Origin: Aquabacterium sp.
GTDB lineage: Bacteria; Pseudomonadota; Gammaproteobacteria; Burkholderiales; Burkholderiaceae_C
Direction of reading: 5' to 3'
Length of the DNA: 64,000 nucleotides
Assembly: GCF_016195855.1 (NCBI RefSeq)
Contig: NZ_JACPYU010000008.1
Span: 62,001-126,000 of the forward strand
A model generated the notes under the pieces. That model saw only the letters and a list, made by a program, of their open reading frames with translations. It did no database searches and was not told where the DNA came from. Position 1 is the first letter of the stretch, and the number at the start of each line of letters is the position of its first letter. Position numbers and translations under genes: made by a program. Positions 35,297 through 45,588 of the stretch are shown here, in pieces.

Positions 35297-37549
35297 TCAC
35301 AGCGTTTCGCGATCCGGATTCAACTGGGCAGCGGCCAGGTTGAGCAGGCGCGCTTCTTCCACCGTCTGGGCCAGGCGCAGCATCAGCCAGTGGTTCAGGT
35401 CCCCGGTGAGCCTGGGGGAGTCGGCCTCGGGCACAGGGCTGATGTCATCTGGCATGGCCGTGGGGGCGGGCTGAACCGGGCTTGCAGCGTTCACCGCTGG
35501 TGCGGCCTCACCCTGCAGCGAGGCGCGAATCTGGGCTTCGGCCTTTTGCAAGGCAGGGGCCACGATGGCCTCATCCAGCTCCTGGTGCCGCACCGTCAGC
35601 AGGCCCTTGATGGCCGACAACTGGCTGATCAGGCGGTTGCTGTGGACCAGCAGCGATTCGAGTGCCGTGGCCCAGCCCTGGGTGCGGCGTGGCTCCTTGG
35701 CCATGCGCTGCAGCGACTGGCTGAGCAGCCACAGCACGTCATAGACCTCGCGCCTGGCCAGGCTGCGCCGTGATGAACGCGGGTGGGCCAGATGCCAGCG
35801 CAAGGCGTGGTGGGTGTAGTGCGCCTGGGCCTGCATCAGGCGCTGTGCCAGGCGGGGCAGTTGCTGCCGCTCCCATGAAGGCAGCACATAGCTGAAGGCC
35901 CAGGCCAGGGCCGCGCCGATCAGGGTGTCGCCCAGGCGCTCGGCCGCGTCCAGCAGGGCCGGGTGATCGGTGGGGTTGAACAGGTGGCCTTGCACCAGGG
36001 CCAGCACCGCACCGGCGGCAGCCGTCACGCGGTAGTTGATGAGCACAAAGCCATGCGCCAGGCTCAAGGCAATGGCCAGGGCCAGGAAGAGCCAGGCGGT
36101 GTGGCCTGCGCTGCTGAGCAAGGCCGATGCGATCAGGCACCCGACCAAGGTGCCTTGCACACGCGCATCGCGGCGCGCCAGGGTCTGCTCCAGGTTGCCG
36201 CGCATGACCACGGCCACCGTCATCAGCAGCCAGTGCGGGTGGCTGGTCCAGGGCAGCACATGGGCCAGGGCATCGGCACAGGCCATGGCCAGGGTGGCCC
36301 GCATGGCATAACGCAGCACGGGGGACTGCAGGCGCAGTTGTGCCTTCAGGGGGCCCCAGGTCCACTGCGTGGGTGACACCAGGGTGCGCAAGATCGTGTC
36401 CTGCGCGGCTTGGTGCACAGGCTGGTGGGCTTCGTCGTGGCTTTGCGCGATGAGCGCCACCAGGGCCTGCATGTGGCGGCAGCGGCGCCCTAGGGAGACC
36501 AAGACGGGGGGAGCGTCGGGCGAGTCAGGCCATGCCATGTCCGGCGATGGCGATGCCTTTGGGGGCCAGCGCCGGTTCGTGCGCCAGCAAAGTGCCATGT
36601 TGTCGAGCTGGTCGGCCAGCGTCATCAGTTGTGCGGCGACCCTGGCCACGACCTGCGCGGTCTCGGCTTGATCGGGCAGGCGGTCCAGGTCCAGCTGGCA
36701 GGCCTGCACCACGTCCCGCAGGTTGACGATGTGGATCAGGCCTTCGATCTGGCGGCGCGTCAGCGGGGTGCAGCCAGGGGCTTCAGCCTGGCTGTAGAGC
36801 AGGTCGCGCGCGCTTTGGAAGACGTCGGCGATGCCGGCCTGTTGCGCGATCAGTGTCAGCAAGGCCTCGCGCTGGCCCTTGGCCTGGCCTGGTTGATGTG
36901 ATTGGGTCCATTGCGCCTGCGAGCGCATCATCTTCGCCAAGGCCTGGAGGCTGTCTGCCAATGCCAGCGTGCGGTAGCGGCGGGCCAGCACGCGGATGCT
37001 CAAGGCCGACCAGGCCGCCATGCCGGCTGCACCCAGGCCCACCCACAGCAGGTGCTGCCCGGCTTGCGCCAGGCTCATGGGTTGTTGGCTGAAGGCGGCC
37101 ATCTGGAAGACCAGCGTCAGGATCATGACGAAGGTCTGTGGGCCGCCGCGTTTGCCCCAGGCCATCCAGAAGATGGAGGTGAAGGTGGTCAGCAGCACGA
37201 CCACGGTCAGCCAGAGCAGCGAGGGGTGGCTCAGCGCAACCAGTGCCGCCACGAGCAGGGTGCTCAGCACGGCCGGCAGCATCTGTTGCCATTTGGCCTG
37301 GGGGGCGCACACGGTGTCGGCCACGCTGGCAGTGGAGGCGCCCGAGGCCGCCGTGATGGCTGCAGGCATGCCGGCCAGGGCACCCACGATGGCGGTCAGG
37401 CAGGCCAGGCCCACTCCGACGCTGAGGCCATTGAGCACGGGGGCGGGCCAATGGGCAGGATGCGCTGGATGGGCCGCTCCGGGAAGGCTTGCAAGGCTGG
37501 GAGGTCTGGGCAGTGGGGGCACGCTGACCGGGGCGTTAAAGGCCCGCAA
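35297..37549 (-). CDS. FUSC-family inner-membrane protein (YccS/aromatic acid exporter-like)
   Basis: A protein of about 750 residues with two FUSC modules. An N-terminal set of hydrophobic helices (about 35-190, with VGLACLTAIVGALAG and LVAALVALSHPSLLWLTVVVLL), a cytosolic helical region (about 200-410), and a second set (about 415-545, ATLAMACADALAHVLPWTSH and MTVAVVMRGNLEQTLARRDARVQGTLVG, core EQTLARRDARVQGT). RVQGTLxG is the FUSC signature. Relatives export aromatic carboxylic acids. The first codon would be TTG at 37549, just 7 bases from the lysS terminator. GTG at 37522 or 37438 are alternatives, so the start is unsettled. Confidence 0.82.
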   Translation of the reverse strand: MRAFNAPVSVPPLPRPPSLASLPGAAHPAHPAHWPAPVLNGLSVGVGLACLTAIVGALAGMPAAITAASGASTASVADTVCAPQAKWQQMLPAVLSTLLVAALVALSHPSLLWLTVVVLLTTFTSIFWMAWGKRGGPQTFVMILTLVFQMAAFSQQPMSLAQAGQHLLWVGLGAAGMAAWSALSIRVLARRYRTLALADSLQALAKMMRSQAQWTQSHQPGQAKGQREALLTLIAQQAGIADVFQSARDLLYSQAEAPGCTPLTRRQIEGLIHIVNLRDVVQACQLDLDRLPDQAETAQVVARVAAQLMTLADQLDNMALCWRTNRRWPPKASPSPDMAWPDSPDAPPVLVSLGRRCRHMQALVALIAQSHDEAHQPVHQAAQDTILRTLVSPTQWTWGPLKAQLRLQSPVLRYAMRATLAMACADALAHVLPWTSHPHWLLMTVAVVMRGNLEQTLARRDARVQGTLVGCLIASALLSSAGHTAWLFLALAIALSLAHGFVLINYRVTAAAGAVLALVQGHLFNPTDHPALLDAAERLGDTLIGAALAWAFSYVLPSWERQQLPRLAQRLMQAQAHYTHHALRWHLAHPRSSRRSLARREVYDVLWLLSQSLQRMAKEPRRTQGWATALESLLVHSNRLISQLSAIKGLLTVRHQELDEAIVAPALQKAEAQIRASLQGEAAPAVNAASPVQPAPTAMPDDISPVPEADSPRLTGDLNHWLMLRLAQTVEEARLLNLAAAQLNPDRETL

Positions 37550-37555
37550 ATAAAA

Positions 37556-37582
37556 AAGCCCAGCTTACTGGAAGCCGGGCTT
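37556..37582 (-). terminator. Intrinsic terminator of lysS
   Basis: On the minus strand AAGCCC and GGGCTT close a stem around the loop, followed by a TTTTTTATTT run. It lies 40 bases after the lysS stop and immediately before the FUSC gene. Confidence 0.85.
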
Positions 37583-37621
37583 GTCTGGCCAGAGCAGGGG
37601 CTCTGGATTGCGCCTGGGTGT

Positions 37622-39148
37622 TCAGGCTTCGCGGCGCAAGGCAGGGAACAAGATCACGTCACGGATGTTGGGCGCGTCGGTCAGCAGCATCATCAGGCGG
37701 TCGATGCCGATGCCGCAGCCGCCTGTGGGCGGCAGGCCGTATTCCAGGGCGCGGATGTAGTCGGCGTCGAAGTACATGGCTTCTTCGTCGCCGGCATCCT
37801 TGGCGCTGGCTTGCGCGGCAAAGCGGGCGGCTTGCTCTTCCGGGTCGTTCAACTCGCTGAAGCCGTTGCCGTATTCGCGGCCGGTGATGAACAGCTCGAA
37901 GCGCTCGGTGATGGCCGGGTTGGTGTCAGAGGCGCGGGCCAGCGGCGAGACCTCGACGGGGTAGTCGATGATGAAGGTGGGCTGCCACAGCTTTTCTTCC
38001 ACGGCGGCTTCGAACATGCCGAACTGCAGCTCGGCCAGGCTCCAGCGCGCAGGCGGCTCTTCACCCAGGGACTTGAGCTTGGCGTGCAGGGCTTCGCTGC
38101 TGTCGGCTTCTTCAGGGCTCAGGCCAGCGATCTGGATGAGGGATTCGCGCACGGTCAGGCGGGTGAAGGGCGATTCGAGGTCGACTTCCTTGCCACCGTA
38201 GGTGAGTTTGGCGGTGCCGACGGCGGCTTGTGCCGCGTGGCGCAGGATGGATTCGGTGAAGTCCATCAGGTCGCGGTGGTTCCACCAAGCCGCGTAGAAC
38301 TCCATCATCGTGAACTCGGGGTTGTGCCGAACGGACACGCCTTCGTTGCGGAAGTTGCGGTTGATCTCGAACACGCGCTCGAAGCCGCCCACGACCAGGC
38401 GCTTCAGATACAGCTCGGGCGCGATGCGCAAGAACATCTCCTGGTCCAGCGCGTTGTGGTGCGTGGTGAAGGGCTTGGCATTGGCGCCGCCGGGGATGGG
38501 GTGCATCATCGGCGTTTCGACTTCCAGGAAGCCGTTGTCCACCATGAAGCTGCGGATCGAGGCCACGGCCTTGGAGCGGGCGATGAAGCGGCCACGCGAC
38601 TCTTCGTCGACGATCAGATCCACATAGCGCTGGCGGTACTTCTGTTCCTGGTCGGTCATGCCGTGGAACTTGTCGGGCAGGGGGCGCAGGGCCTTGGTCA
38701 GCAGGCGGATGCGGGTGACCTTGATGGACAGCTCACCGGTCTTGGTCTTGAACAGCGTGCCCTCGGCACCCAGGATGTCGCCCAGGTCCCAGTGCTTGAA
38801 GGCCTGCAGGGCCTCGGCGCCCACGGCGTCCAGGGTCACATAGACCTGGATGCGGCCGGTGGCGTCCTGCAGGGTGCCGAAACAGGCCTTGCCCATCACG
38901 CGCTTGAGCATCAGGCGGCCACCGACGCTGGCCTGGACGGCTTGTGCCTCCAGCGGCTCTGGCTCGGTGCCGTCGTGGGCGGCGTGCAGGGCAGCCGCAC
39001 GGTCAGCGGGCTTGAAGTCGTTGGGGAAGGCCACGCCCTGGGCACGAATGGCAGCCAGTTTCTCGCGGCGTTCGGCCACCAGTTTGTTGGTGTCGACCAT
39101 CAGCTCTGCGGGAACGGGCTCTTGCGTGGGGTGTTGGTGCGTGGTCAT
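37622..39148 (-). CDS. lysS: Lysyl-tRNA synthetase, class II
   Basis: Charges tRNA-Lys. The 508-residue length is normal. The N-terminal OB-fold anticodon-binding domain (about 60-185) includes [28 protein letters not shown] (core [18 protein letters not shown]). Class II motif 2 is [28 protein letters not shown] (core [18 protein letters not shown]) and motif 3 is [19 protein letters not shown]. The frame continues 47 codons upstream, but the family start and context favour ATG 39148. Confidence 0.98.
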   Translation of the reverse strand: MTTHQHPTQEPVPAELMVDTNKLVAERREKLAAIRAQGVAFPNDFKPADRAAALHAAHDGTEPEPLEAQAVQASVGGRLMLKRVMGKACFGTLQDATGRIQVYVTLDAVGAEALQAFKHWDLGDILGAEGTLFKTKTGELSIKVTRIRLLTKALRPLPDKFHGMTDQEQKYRQRYVDLIVDEESRGRFIARSKAVASIRSFMVDNGFLEVETPMMHPIPGGANAKPFTTHHNALDQEMFLRIAPELYLKRLVVGGFERVFEINRNFRNEGVSVRHNPEFTMMEFYAAWWNHRDLMDFTESILRHAAQAAVGTAKLTYGGKEVDLESPFTRLTVRESLIQIAGLSPEEADSSEALHAKLKSLGEEPPARWSLAELQFGMFEAAVEEKLWQPTFIIDYPVEVSPLARASDTNPAITERFELFITGREYGNGFSELNDPEEQAARFAAQASAKDAGDEEAMYFDADYIRALEYGLPPTGGCGIGIDRLMMLLTDAPNIRDVILFPALRREA

Positions 39149-39216
39149 GGCGGGAAAGCGGGAGGCGAAAGGTGGGGCCTGATCATGGGGCCTGATCGGG
39201 CCAAACCCTAGATTGT

Positions 39217-40677
39217 ATGAAACCCTGGGCGACAATGGCGAACATGTCTGTTCAAGATCACCGCCCACCAGCTGTTCAGGGGGCTTCATCTGGCGCCGCT
39301 GCCCCTGCCGGGCGGCTGGCGGCCTTGCGTCAGGCCTTGCAGGCGCTGCCCAAGGCCGCCCTGGGCAACCTGGTCGCCAAATTGATGATGGTGGGCCTGG
39401 GGCTGGCCATCACGGTGACGGTGGCGCGCCACGGGCCCAAGGTGCAGGGCGCGTTTGCGCTGTTCGTGGCGGTCGAGTCGGGCTTGTTGACGCTGTTTTC
39501 CGGCCTGGGCCTGTGGCTGGCACGTCAGATTTCGCAGCAGACCGATGGCCAGCACGCCAAGGCGCTGCCCATGTTGCGTGGCGTATTGCGTGCGGCGGTG
39601 GCCCTGGGGCTGTTGGCGGCTGGAGGGCTGGTGGTCGTGTCCTGGTGGGCCGAGAGCATGCCCTATACCTATCTGTGGCTGCTGGCGCTGGCCGCTCCGT
39701 TTCTCTTGCTGGTGCCCACGGCCACGGGCTTGTGGCTGGGTGAGGGGCGCATGTGGCCGATCAATGTGGCCCAGGTGTCGGCGCCGGCGTCCGTGCTGGC
39801 AGGGCTGGCGGGTGCCTGGTGGATCACGGAGGGCGGGCAAGGTGGCCTGGGCAACAAGTCCACGGTCTTGCTGGTGCTGATTGCCTGGGTGAGCGGCAAG
39901 TCGGTGGTCGCCGTGGTCACGGCTTTTTATGCCCTGCGCAATGCGCGTCACCGCGACGAGGCCTTGGCTGAACGCATGAGCGCGTCGCGCCTGACGGCGT
40001 TTCACCTGCCGCAACCGAGCTGGCTGGCGCAGTGGCCTTTCATTGCCACCATCGGCGTCACCAACGTGATCGGGCTGCTGAATTACCGTGCCTCGCTCTT
40101 CCTGGTTGAGCGCTTTCATGGTCTGAGCACGGCGGGCGTGTATTCCGTGGCCGTGACGGCGGCCGAGTTGCTGTGGTTGCTGTCGTCTTCGGTGACGGTG
40201 TCGGTCTATTCACGCATCGGGCACCCGGACACGAAGATCGCGGCGGCCATGACGGTGCAGGCGGTGCGCATCAATGTGCTGTCCACCTTGCTGGCCGCGC
40301 CGGTGTTGCTGGGCCTGGCCTGGTGGGGGCTGCCCTGGGTGATGGGGCCGGCGTATGAGGCCTCGCTGCTGCCACTGGCGGCCTTGTTGCCGGGTGTGGC
40401 AGCGTATGCGGCGGCGTCCAGCTTGTCAGCGTTTTATACCAACCACCTGGGGCGCCCGCAGTTGTCGGGTGCCATCGCGGGCATGTCGCTGAGCATCAGC
40501 TTCTGCCTGGGCTGGTTCCTGGTGCCGCTGTGGGGGCCGCTGGGCGCGGGCGTGGCGTCGAGCGCGGGCTACATCCTGGCCATCGTCGCGGCGTACGGGG
40601 TGTTTCTCAAGCACGCGGGGCTGCCGGTGCGGGCGCTGTGGCAATCGGGCTTGACCAGGGTCGACGAGGGCACTTGA
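39217..40677 (+). CDS. Polysaccharide/oligosaccharide flippase (Wzx/MATE-like)
   Basis: A protein of 486 residues with about 12-14 hydrophobic helices, of the MOP superfamily. It opens with a basic amphipathic N-terminus and a first helix [20 protein letters not shown]. The sequence [27 protein letters not shown] in the second half (core [12 protein letters not shown]) is typical of O-antigen/EPS flippases. It would move an undecaprenyl-linked glycan unit across the inner membrane, and is first in the glycan cluster. Starts at 39217, 39235 and 39244 are all in frame and none has a clear ribosome binding site; the longest is given. Confidence 0.85.
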   Translation: MKPWATMANMSVQDHRPPAVQGASSGAAAPAGRLAALRQALQALPKAALGNLVAKLMMVGLGLAITVTVARHGPKVQGAFALFVAVESGLLTLFSGLGLWLARQISQQTDGQHAKALPMLRGVLRAAVALGLLAAGGLVVVSWWAESMPYTYLWLLALAAPFLLLVPTATGLWLGEGRMWPINVAQVSAPASVLAGLAGAWWITEGGQGGLGNKSTVLLVLIAWVSGKSVVAVVTAFYALRNARHRDEALAERMSASRLTAFHLPQPSWLAQWPFIATIGVTNVIGLLNYRASLFLVERFHGLSTAGVYSVAVTAAELLWLLSSSVTVSVYSRIGHPDTKIAAAMTVQAVRINVLSTLLAAPVLLGLAWWGLPWVMGPAYEASLLPLAALLPGVAAYAAASSLSAFYTNHLGRPQLSGAIAGMSLSISFCLGWFLVPLWGPLGAGVASSAGYILAIVAAYGVFLKHAGLPVRALWQSGLTRVDEGT

Positions 40678-40716
40678 CGCGCACGTCACCACTGGTTCGC
40701 GGGGCCCGTGATCGGT

Positions 40717-40795
40717 TTACCTGAGCGAGGTTTCAGGTAAGCGGATCGGATCAGGGACAATACGGGGTTTCGCCCCAAGTTGCGCCTGCAGGCGC
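40717..40795. promoter_or_regulatory. Palindrome-rich leader upstream of the hexapeptide acyltransferase
   Basis: TTACCTGA-GCGAGGTT-TCAGGTAA (40717-40740) is an 8+8+8 inverted repeat, and GCGCCTGCAGGCGC (40782-40795) is a perfect 14-base palindrome. Between them lies a hairpin-forming element shared with 53230-53251. This suggests a regulated promoter for the genes from 40817 on, though no regulator is adjacent. Confidence 0.45.
40764..40785 (+). repeat. 22-nt element, copy A
   Basis: Begins GGGGTTTC and ends CCCAAGTTGCGC, differing from copy B (53230-53251) only at the two central bases (GC here, TA there). It ends 31 bases before the ATG at 40817. The 5' part can fold into a small GGGG/CCCC hairpin. 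Confidence 0.6.
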
Positions 40796-40816
40796 GTACG
40801 GTTTTCCCTTCCTGAC

Positions 40817-41482
40817 ATGTCGGCCCTGATCCAGAGACTCAAGCAACCCCTGGTGCGCGTGCTGGCGGCCTTCACCGGCCCCCGCATCGTGTACGGCTGG
40901 GCCAATGCCGATGGGTCCTGGTGCGCCCATACGCGCGTGAGCACGCACACCTGCTTTGAAGGGCAAGAGGGCCTGAAGCTGGGCGACCACGTCTTCATCG
41001 GCCACTTCAACCGCATCGACGGCTCCAATGGGCTGTTGATCGAAGAAGGGGTGCAGGTCACCAATTACGCGTCCATCCTCAGTCACTCCAGCCACAAGTC
41101 GGTGCGGGTGATGGGGCGCCGTTATGTGAATGACCCCAATCCGGCGGGTTATGTGCGCAAGTCCACCCGCATCGGGGCCTACAGCTTCATCGGGCCGCAC
41201 AGTGTGATCGCGCCGGGTTCCCAGATCGGCAAGGGCGTGATCGTGCAGGGCTACAGCTTCGTGTCGGGCGTGGTGCCGGACTTCGCCATCGTCGGGCCTC
41301 AAGCCCAAGGCAAGCCGGCCGTGGTGATGGGGGACTCGCGCGAGATCGATCGTGCCCTGCTGCAACGCCATCCCGAGTTGCACGCGCTGTATGCGCAGTG
41401 GGCAGGCAAGGACAACCTGCGCCGCGCCCTCAACGGGCATGCATCGGCACCGGATGCCGCCTCTGATCAGGAGCCCGCATGA
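40817..41482 (+). CDS. Left-handed beta-helix (hexapeptide) acyltransferase
   Basis: A 221-residue transferase of the WbbJ/CysE-like group. Hexapeptide repeats run through the middle (KLGDHVFIGHFNRIDGSNGLLI and TRIGAYSFIGPHSVIAPGSQIGKGVIVQG, core IGAYSFIGPHSVIAPGSQIG), followed by a helical tail. The family transfers acetyl or another acyl group to a sugar. In this cluster it probably acetylates a sugar of the glycan unit. It overlaps the next gene by 4 bases (ATGA), so the two are translationally coupled. Confidence 0.87.
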   Translation: MSALIQRLKQPLVRVLAAFTGPRIVYGWANADGSWCAHTRVSTHTCFEGQEGLKLGDHVFIGHFNRIDGSNGLLIEEGVQVTNYASILSHSSHKSVRVMGRRYVNDPNPAGYVRKSTRIGAYSFIGPHSVIAPGSQIGKGVIVQGYSFVSGVVPDFAIVGPQAQGKPAVVMGDSREIDRALLQRHPELHALYAQWAGKDNLRRALNGHASAPDAASDQEPA

Positions 41483-42609
41483 GCCGCCGTGCCGATGACG
41501 CGCCTGCGCGCATCCTGTTCTTTGCCGATGCGGACAGCGTGCACACGCGCCGCTGGGTGGCCGCTGCCGTCGAGCGTGGTGCCGAGGCCATCGTCATCAC
41601 GCGCCAGCCGGCCGAGGTGCCCGGTGCGCGCGAGGTGATCGCCATTGCGCCGGGCAATGACAAGCTCAGCTGGTTCAAGGCCTTGCCCCAGGTGCGCCGC
41701 GTGGCCCGCGAGGTGGCCAAACGCTTCAAGCCCACGCTGGTGCATGGCCATTACGTGACGTCTTACGGCCTGTGGGCGGCGATGTGTGGCCTCAAGCTGC
41801 CCACGGTGCTCACTGCCTGGGGCAGCGACATCCTGGTCACGCCGCGTGAGAGCCGCGTGATGCGGGCCGTGGTGGGCTGGTCCTTGCGGCACGCCGACCT
41901 GATCACGGCGGACTCGATGGACATGCTCGACGAGATCGCGCGCTATCACCCGTCTGCGCCTTGCCATCAGATCCTGTGGGGCGCTGACACAGACAAGTTC
42001 GTGCCGGGTGACCCGGGCGAGGACTTCGATGTCATCAGCCTGCGCAGCTGGGAGCCCAACTACAACATCGACCTGATCCTGGAGGCCTTTTCGCGCTTTC
42101 TGATGCTGCGCCCGCATTCGCATGCCCGCCTGCATCTGCTGGGCGGCGGCGCCATGCAGGCCACGCTCGAAGCCCGTGTGCAGGAGCTGCGTCTGCTGCA
42201 GCAAGTGCGCTTCCATGGCCGCGTGGGCGATGTCGAGATGGTCAATGCCATCCAGCGCAGCCGTGTGAGCGTGTCGGTGCCCACCAGCGATGCGACTTCG
42301 GTGTCGGTGCTCGAATCCATGGCCTGCGGCCTGCCCATCATCGCCACCGACCTGCCGGCCAACCGCCAATGGATCGACGAGCGTGGCGGCTGGATCGTGC
42401 CTGTGCGCGATGTGGACGCCGTCACGCAAGCCCTGGTCACGGCTTACGACCACCCGGCGCAGGCAGCGCAGATGGGCCTGCACAACCGCGAGCGCATCGA
42501 GCGCGATGCCTCGCGCCGCGGGCAGATGGACGCCATGTGGCGCCTCTACCAGAAGCTGCTGCACCCCACGGTGCCGCGCATGCAGCGCCCACGTGCTTCT
42601 GCGCGCTGA
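41479..42609 (+). CDS. Glycosyltransferase family 4 protein
   Basis: A 376-residue GT-B enzyme. The N-terminal half has RILFFADADSVHTRRWVAAA and the acceptor-side LVHGHYVTSYGLWAA. The C-terminal donor domain has RSWEPNYNIDLILEAFSRF, HLLGGGAMQATLE and the signature SVSVLESMACGLPIIATDLP with the E-x7-E-type region (core VLESMACGLPIIA). It transfers an activated sugar in glycan assembly; donor and linkage are unknown. It overlaps the acyltransferase gene by 4 bases and is followed 9 bases later by the GT2 gene. Confidence 0.92.
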   Translation: MSRRADDAPARILFFADADSVHTRRWVAAAVERGAEAIVITRQPAEVPGAREVIAIAPGNDKLSWFKALPQVRRVAREVAKRFKPTLVHGHYVTSYGLWAAMCGLKLPTVLTAWGSDILVTPRESRVMRAVVGWSLRHADLITADSMDMLDEIARYHPSAPCHQILWGADTDKFVPGDPGEDFDVISLRSWEPNYNIDLILEAFSRFLMLRPHSHARLHLLGGGAMQATLEARVQELRLLQQVRFHGRVGDVEMVNAIQRSRVSVSVPTSDATSVSVLESMACGLPIIATDLPANRQWIDERGGWIVPVRDVDAVTQALVTAYDHPAQAAQMGLHNRERIERDASRRGQMDAMWRLYQKLLHPTVPRMQRPRASAR

Positions 42610-42618
42610 CCCGGCCTC

Positions 42619-43752
42619 ATGAACAGCGTGTCTGCCAGCCCCCGGACGATCTCGGTCATCGTGCCTTGCCGCAACGAGCGCGATTTCATCGAGCCCTTCT
42701 GCCGCAGCGTGGCCGCGCAAACCGTGCCCGAGGGCTGGGTGCTGGAGGTGTTGATCGCCGACGGTCTGAGCGACGACGGCACGCGTGAGCGCCTGGCCGC
42801 GTTCTGCGCACAGGACGCGCGCTTTGTGACGATCGACAACCCCGGGCGCATCGTGTCCTGCGGCCTGAACCGCTGCATCGAGCAGGCCCAAGGCGAGTTC
42901 ATCGTGCGCCTGGACGTGCACACCGTCTACGCCGACGACTACATCGCCCAGTGCCTGGCCACCTGGCAACGCACGGGTGCCGACAACGTGGGTGGCCCCT
43001 GGAAGGCGCAAGGCCTTGAAGGCCCGCAAGGCACGGTGCAACGCGCCATCGCCGCGGCCTTTCAATCGCGGCTGGTGGCCGGTGGCGCCTTGTCGCGTGA
43101 CCTGGCCTACGAGGGCGAGGTTGATACGGTCTACCTTGGCTCCTGGCCGCGCCAGACCTTCGAGCGCTTCGGTGGATTCGACGAGACCCTGGTGCGCAAC
43201 CAGGACGACGAACACAATCTGCGCATCCACAAGGGCGGCGGGCGCATCTGGCAATCGGCCCGCATCCGCTCCACCTACTTCCCGCGAGCCAGCAAGATGG
43301 ACGTGTTCCGCCAGTACCGCCAATACGGTTACTGGAAGCCCTTCGTCATGAAGAAGCACGGCCAGGCCGCGGCCCTGCGCCACCTGATCCCCGGCCTGTT
43401 TGTGGGCGCGCTGATGCTGTTGGCCTTGTTGACCCTGGTGGGCAGCCTGACTGTGGGGCCCATGCCGCTGAGCGCGTTTCGCACCGTGGCGATCTGGGTG
43501 ACCTTGCTCAGCGCGGGTGGTTTGCTGGCCCTGGCTGCGACCTATGGCGTGGCCGTCTACGCCATCAGTTTCAGCATCGCGCGCCAGCAAGGCCGCGAGC
43601 TGCTGCGCCACCTGCCAGACGTGATCGCGGCCTACCATTTTGGCTATGGCCTGGGCTCACTGCGTGGCTGGTGGGATGCCATCGTACGCCGCCGCCCCGA
43701 CCCTGCCTTTGGCCGCCTCACACGCCCTGGATATCGAAAGAGACCCGCATGA
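42619..43752 (+). CDS. Glycosyltransferase family 2 protein with C-terminal membrane helices
   Basis: A 377-residue GT-A enzyme. The nucleotide-binding start is [20 protein letters not shown]. The DxD-equivalent is in [16 protein letters not shown], and acceptor/catalytic residues lie in [16 protein letters not shown] (ED-type motif). The tail holds two to three hydrophobic helices (about 255-330), as in ExoA-like succinoglycan glycosyltransferases. It is membrane-bound on the cytosolic face. It overlaps the DegT gene by 4 bases (ATGA). Confidence 0.92.
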   Translation: MNSVSASPRTISVIVPCRNERDFIEPFCRSVAAQTVPEGWVLEVLIADGLSDDGTRERLAAFCAQDARFVTIDNPGRIVSCGLNRCIEQAQGEFIVRLDVHTVYADDYIAQCLATWQRTGADNVGGPWKAQGLEGPQGTVQRAIAAAFQSRLVAGGALSRDLAYEGEVDTVYLGSWPRQTFERFGGFDETLVRNQDDEHNLRIHKGGGRIWQSARIRSTYFPRASKMDVFRQYRQYGYWKPFVMKKHGQAAALRHLIPGLFVGALMLLALLTLVGSLTVGPMPLSAFRTVAIWVTLLSAGGLLALAATYGVAVYAISFSIARQQGRELLRHLPDVIAAYHFGYGLGSLRGWWDAIVRRRPDPAFGRLTRPGYRKRPA

Positions 43753-44939
43753 GTTCCTCCAACGACAAGCTGCCCTTCCTGCCTTTCGCGCTGCCTGAAA
43801 TCGGCGAGGAAGAGATCGCGGAAGTGGTCGACACCCTGCGTTCGGGCTGGGTCACCACCGGCCCCAAGGCGCGCAAGTTCGAGCAGGCTTTCACGGCCTA
43901 TCTCGGCGGTGACGTGGGTGACGAGAGCCTGCAGTCCATTGCCGTGAACTCGGCGACCGCCGGCCTGCACCTGGCGCTGGAAGCCCTGGGCATCGGCCCT
44001 GGCGACGAGGTCATCACCACCACGCACACCTTCACGGCCACCGCCGAAGTGGTGCGCTACCTGGGCGCCGACGTCAAGCTGGTGGACATCGATCCCGCCA
44101 CGCTCAACATCGACCCGGCCGCCATCGAAGCCATGATCACGCCGCGTACCAAGGCCATCATGCCCGTGCACTACGCGGGCCTGTCGGTGGACATGGACGC
44201 CATCTTCGCGATCGCGAAGAAGCACAACTTGAAGATCGTGGAAGACGCGGCGCATGCGCTGCCCACGACTTACAAGAAACAGCTGATCGGCACCTTGCAA
44301 AGCGATGCCGTGGTCTTCAGCTTCTACGCCAACAAGACCATGACCACGGGTGAAGGTGGCATGCTGGTCACGCGTGATCCCCAACTGGCCGCACGCGCCA
44401 AGGTCATGCGCCTGCATGGCATCAACCGCGATGCCTTTGACCGCTTCACGGCCAAGGTGCCCAGCTGGTATTACGAGATCGTGGCCCCCGGCTTCAAGTA
44501 CAACCTGACCGACATCGCCGCCGCGCTGGGCCTGCACCAGCTGCAACGCGTCACGGGTTTCCAGGTGCGCCGCGAGCAGATTGCCACCCGCTTTGACGAG
44601 GCCCTGGCCGACCTGCCCCTGATCCTGCCGCCGCGCCCGCAGCATGCCGGTGACCTGCACTCCTGGCACCTGTATGTGGTGCGCCTGACGGACGAGGCCA
44701 CCATCAACCGCGACCAGCTGATCGACAGCCTGTTTGCCGATGGCATCGGCGTGAGCGTGCACTACATCCCGCTGCACCTGCACCCCTACTGGAAGGAGCG
44801 CTACGACCTCAAGCCCGAGCAGTTCCCGCACAGCCAGAAGGCTTACGAGCGCATGGTGACCTTGCCGCTGTACACCAAGATGACGGACGACGATGTCGAG
44901 CGTGTCATCAAGGCCGTGCGCAAGGCCTTTGGCAAGTGA
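43749..44939 (+). CDS. DegT/DnrJ/EryC1/StrS aminotransferase
   Basis: A 396-residue PLP enzyme that aminates a keto-sugar nucleotide, as PglE, ArnB and similar enzymes do. Visible are [22 protein letters not shown], then [20 protein letters not shown] and [16 protein letters not shown]. The PLP lysine lies in [19 protein letters not shown] ([10 protein letters not shown]). The product would be an amino sugar for the glycan. No 4,6-dehydratase gene is in the cluster, so the keto-sugar must come from elsewhere. The frame runs upstream to 43671 inside the GT2 gene; ATG 43749 is the family start. Confidence 0.94.
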   Translation: MSSSNDKLPFLPFALPEIGEEEIAEVVDTLRSGWVTTGPKARKFEQAFTAYLGGDVGDESLQSIAVNSATAGLHLALEALGIGPGDEVITTTHTFTATAEVVRYLGADVKLVDIDPATLNIDPAAIEAMITPRTKAIMPVHYAGLSVDMDAIFAIAKKHNLKIVEDAAHALPTTYKKQLIGTLQSDAVVFSFYANKTMTTGEGGMLVTRDPQLAARAKVMRLHGINRDAFDRFTAKVPSWYYEIVAPGFKYNLTDIAAALGLHQLQRVTGFQVRREQIATRFDEALADLPLILPPRPQHAGDLHSWHLYVVRLTDEATINRDQLIDSLFADGIGVSVHYIPLHLHPYWKERYDLKPEQFPHSQKAYERMVTLPLYTKMTDDDVERVIKAVRKAFGK

Positions 44940-44963
44940 GCCGCGCTGCATGCCTGGTTTGAC

Positions 44964-45560
44964 ATGAGCAAGCGGCTGTTCGACCTCGTGCTGTCTTCAC
45001 TGGGCCTGCTGGCGCTGGCGCCGGTGCTGCTGCTCATTGCGTTGGCCGTCAAGCTCGACTCAGCCGGGCCGGTGTTTTTCAGGCAGGAGCGGGTGGGGCG
45101 TTATGGCCAGCCGTTTCGCATCCACAAGTTCCGCACCATGCGCCACGATCAGGGTGGCCAGGGCCTGCAGATCACGGTGGGGGCTGACCGCCGCATCACG
45201 CGCGTGGGTGGCTTCCTGCGCCGCACCAAGCTCGATGAGTTGCCGCAGTTGATTGATGTGTGGGTGGGCTCGATGAGCCTGGTGGGGCCACGCCCCGAGG
45301 TGCCGCGTTATGTGGCGCACTACCCCGCGGCCATGCGTGAGAAAGTGCTGTCGGTCAGGCCGGGCATCACGGACATCGCGTCCATCGAGTACCGCGATGA
45401 AAGCAGCGTGCTGGCGCAAGCCACCGACCCCGAGCAGGCCTACATCCACGAGGTGCTGCCCCACAAGCTGGCGCTGGCAGCCAGTTATGTGGACCAGGCC
45501 TCGGTGTGGATGGATGTGCGGCTGATCTGGCGCACGATCAGGGTGATCGTGCGCGGTTGA
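44964..45560 (+). CDS. Small undecaprenyl-phosphate sugar-phosphate transferase (PglC-like)
   Basis: A 198-residue monotopic phosphoglycosyl transferase that starts the glycan on undecaprenyl phosphate. One N-terminal re-entrant helix, [21 protein letters not shown], is followed by [19 protein letters not shown] and [24 protein letters not shown] and [14 protein letters not shown] complete the catalytic motifs ([16 protein letters not shown]). It lacks the large N-terminal region of WbaP types. It comes last in the glycan cluster, 24 bases after the aminotransferase gene. Confidence 0.93.
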   Translation: MSKRLFDLVLSSLGLLALAPVLLLIALAVKLDSAGPVFFRQERVGRYGQPFRIHKFRTMRHDQGGQGLQITVGADRRITRVGGFLRRTKLDELPQLIDVWVGSMSLVGPRPEVPRYVAHYPAAMREKVLSVRPGITDIASIEYRDESSVLAQATDPEQAYIHEVLPHKLALAASYVDQASVWMDVRLIWRTIRVIVRG

Positions 45561-45588
45561 GATCCGAGGCCGCAGCGTCCAGAGACCT

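Noticed and set aside
41467..43638. 723-codon minus-strand frame over the two glycosyltransferase genes
   Set aside because: Both glycosyltransferases on the plus strand show full motifs; the antisense frame is a composition artefact.
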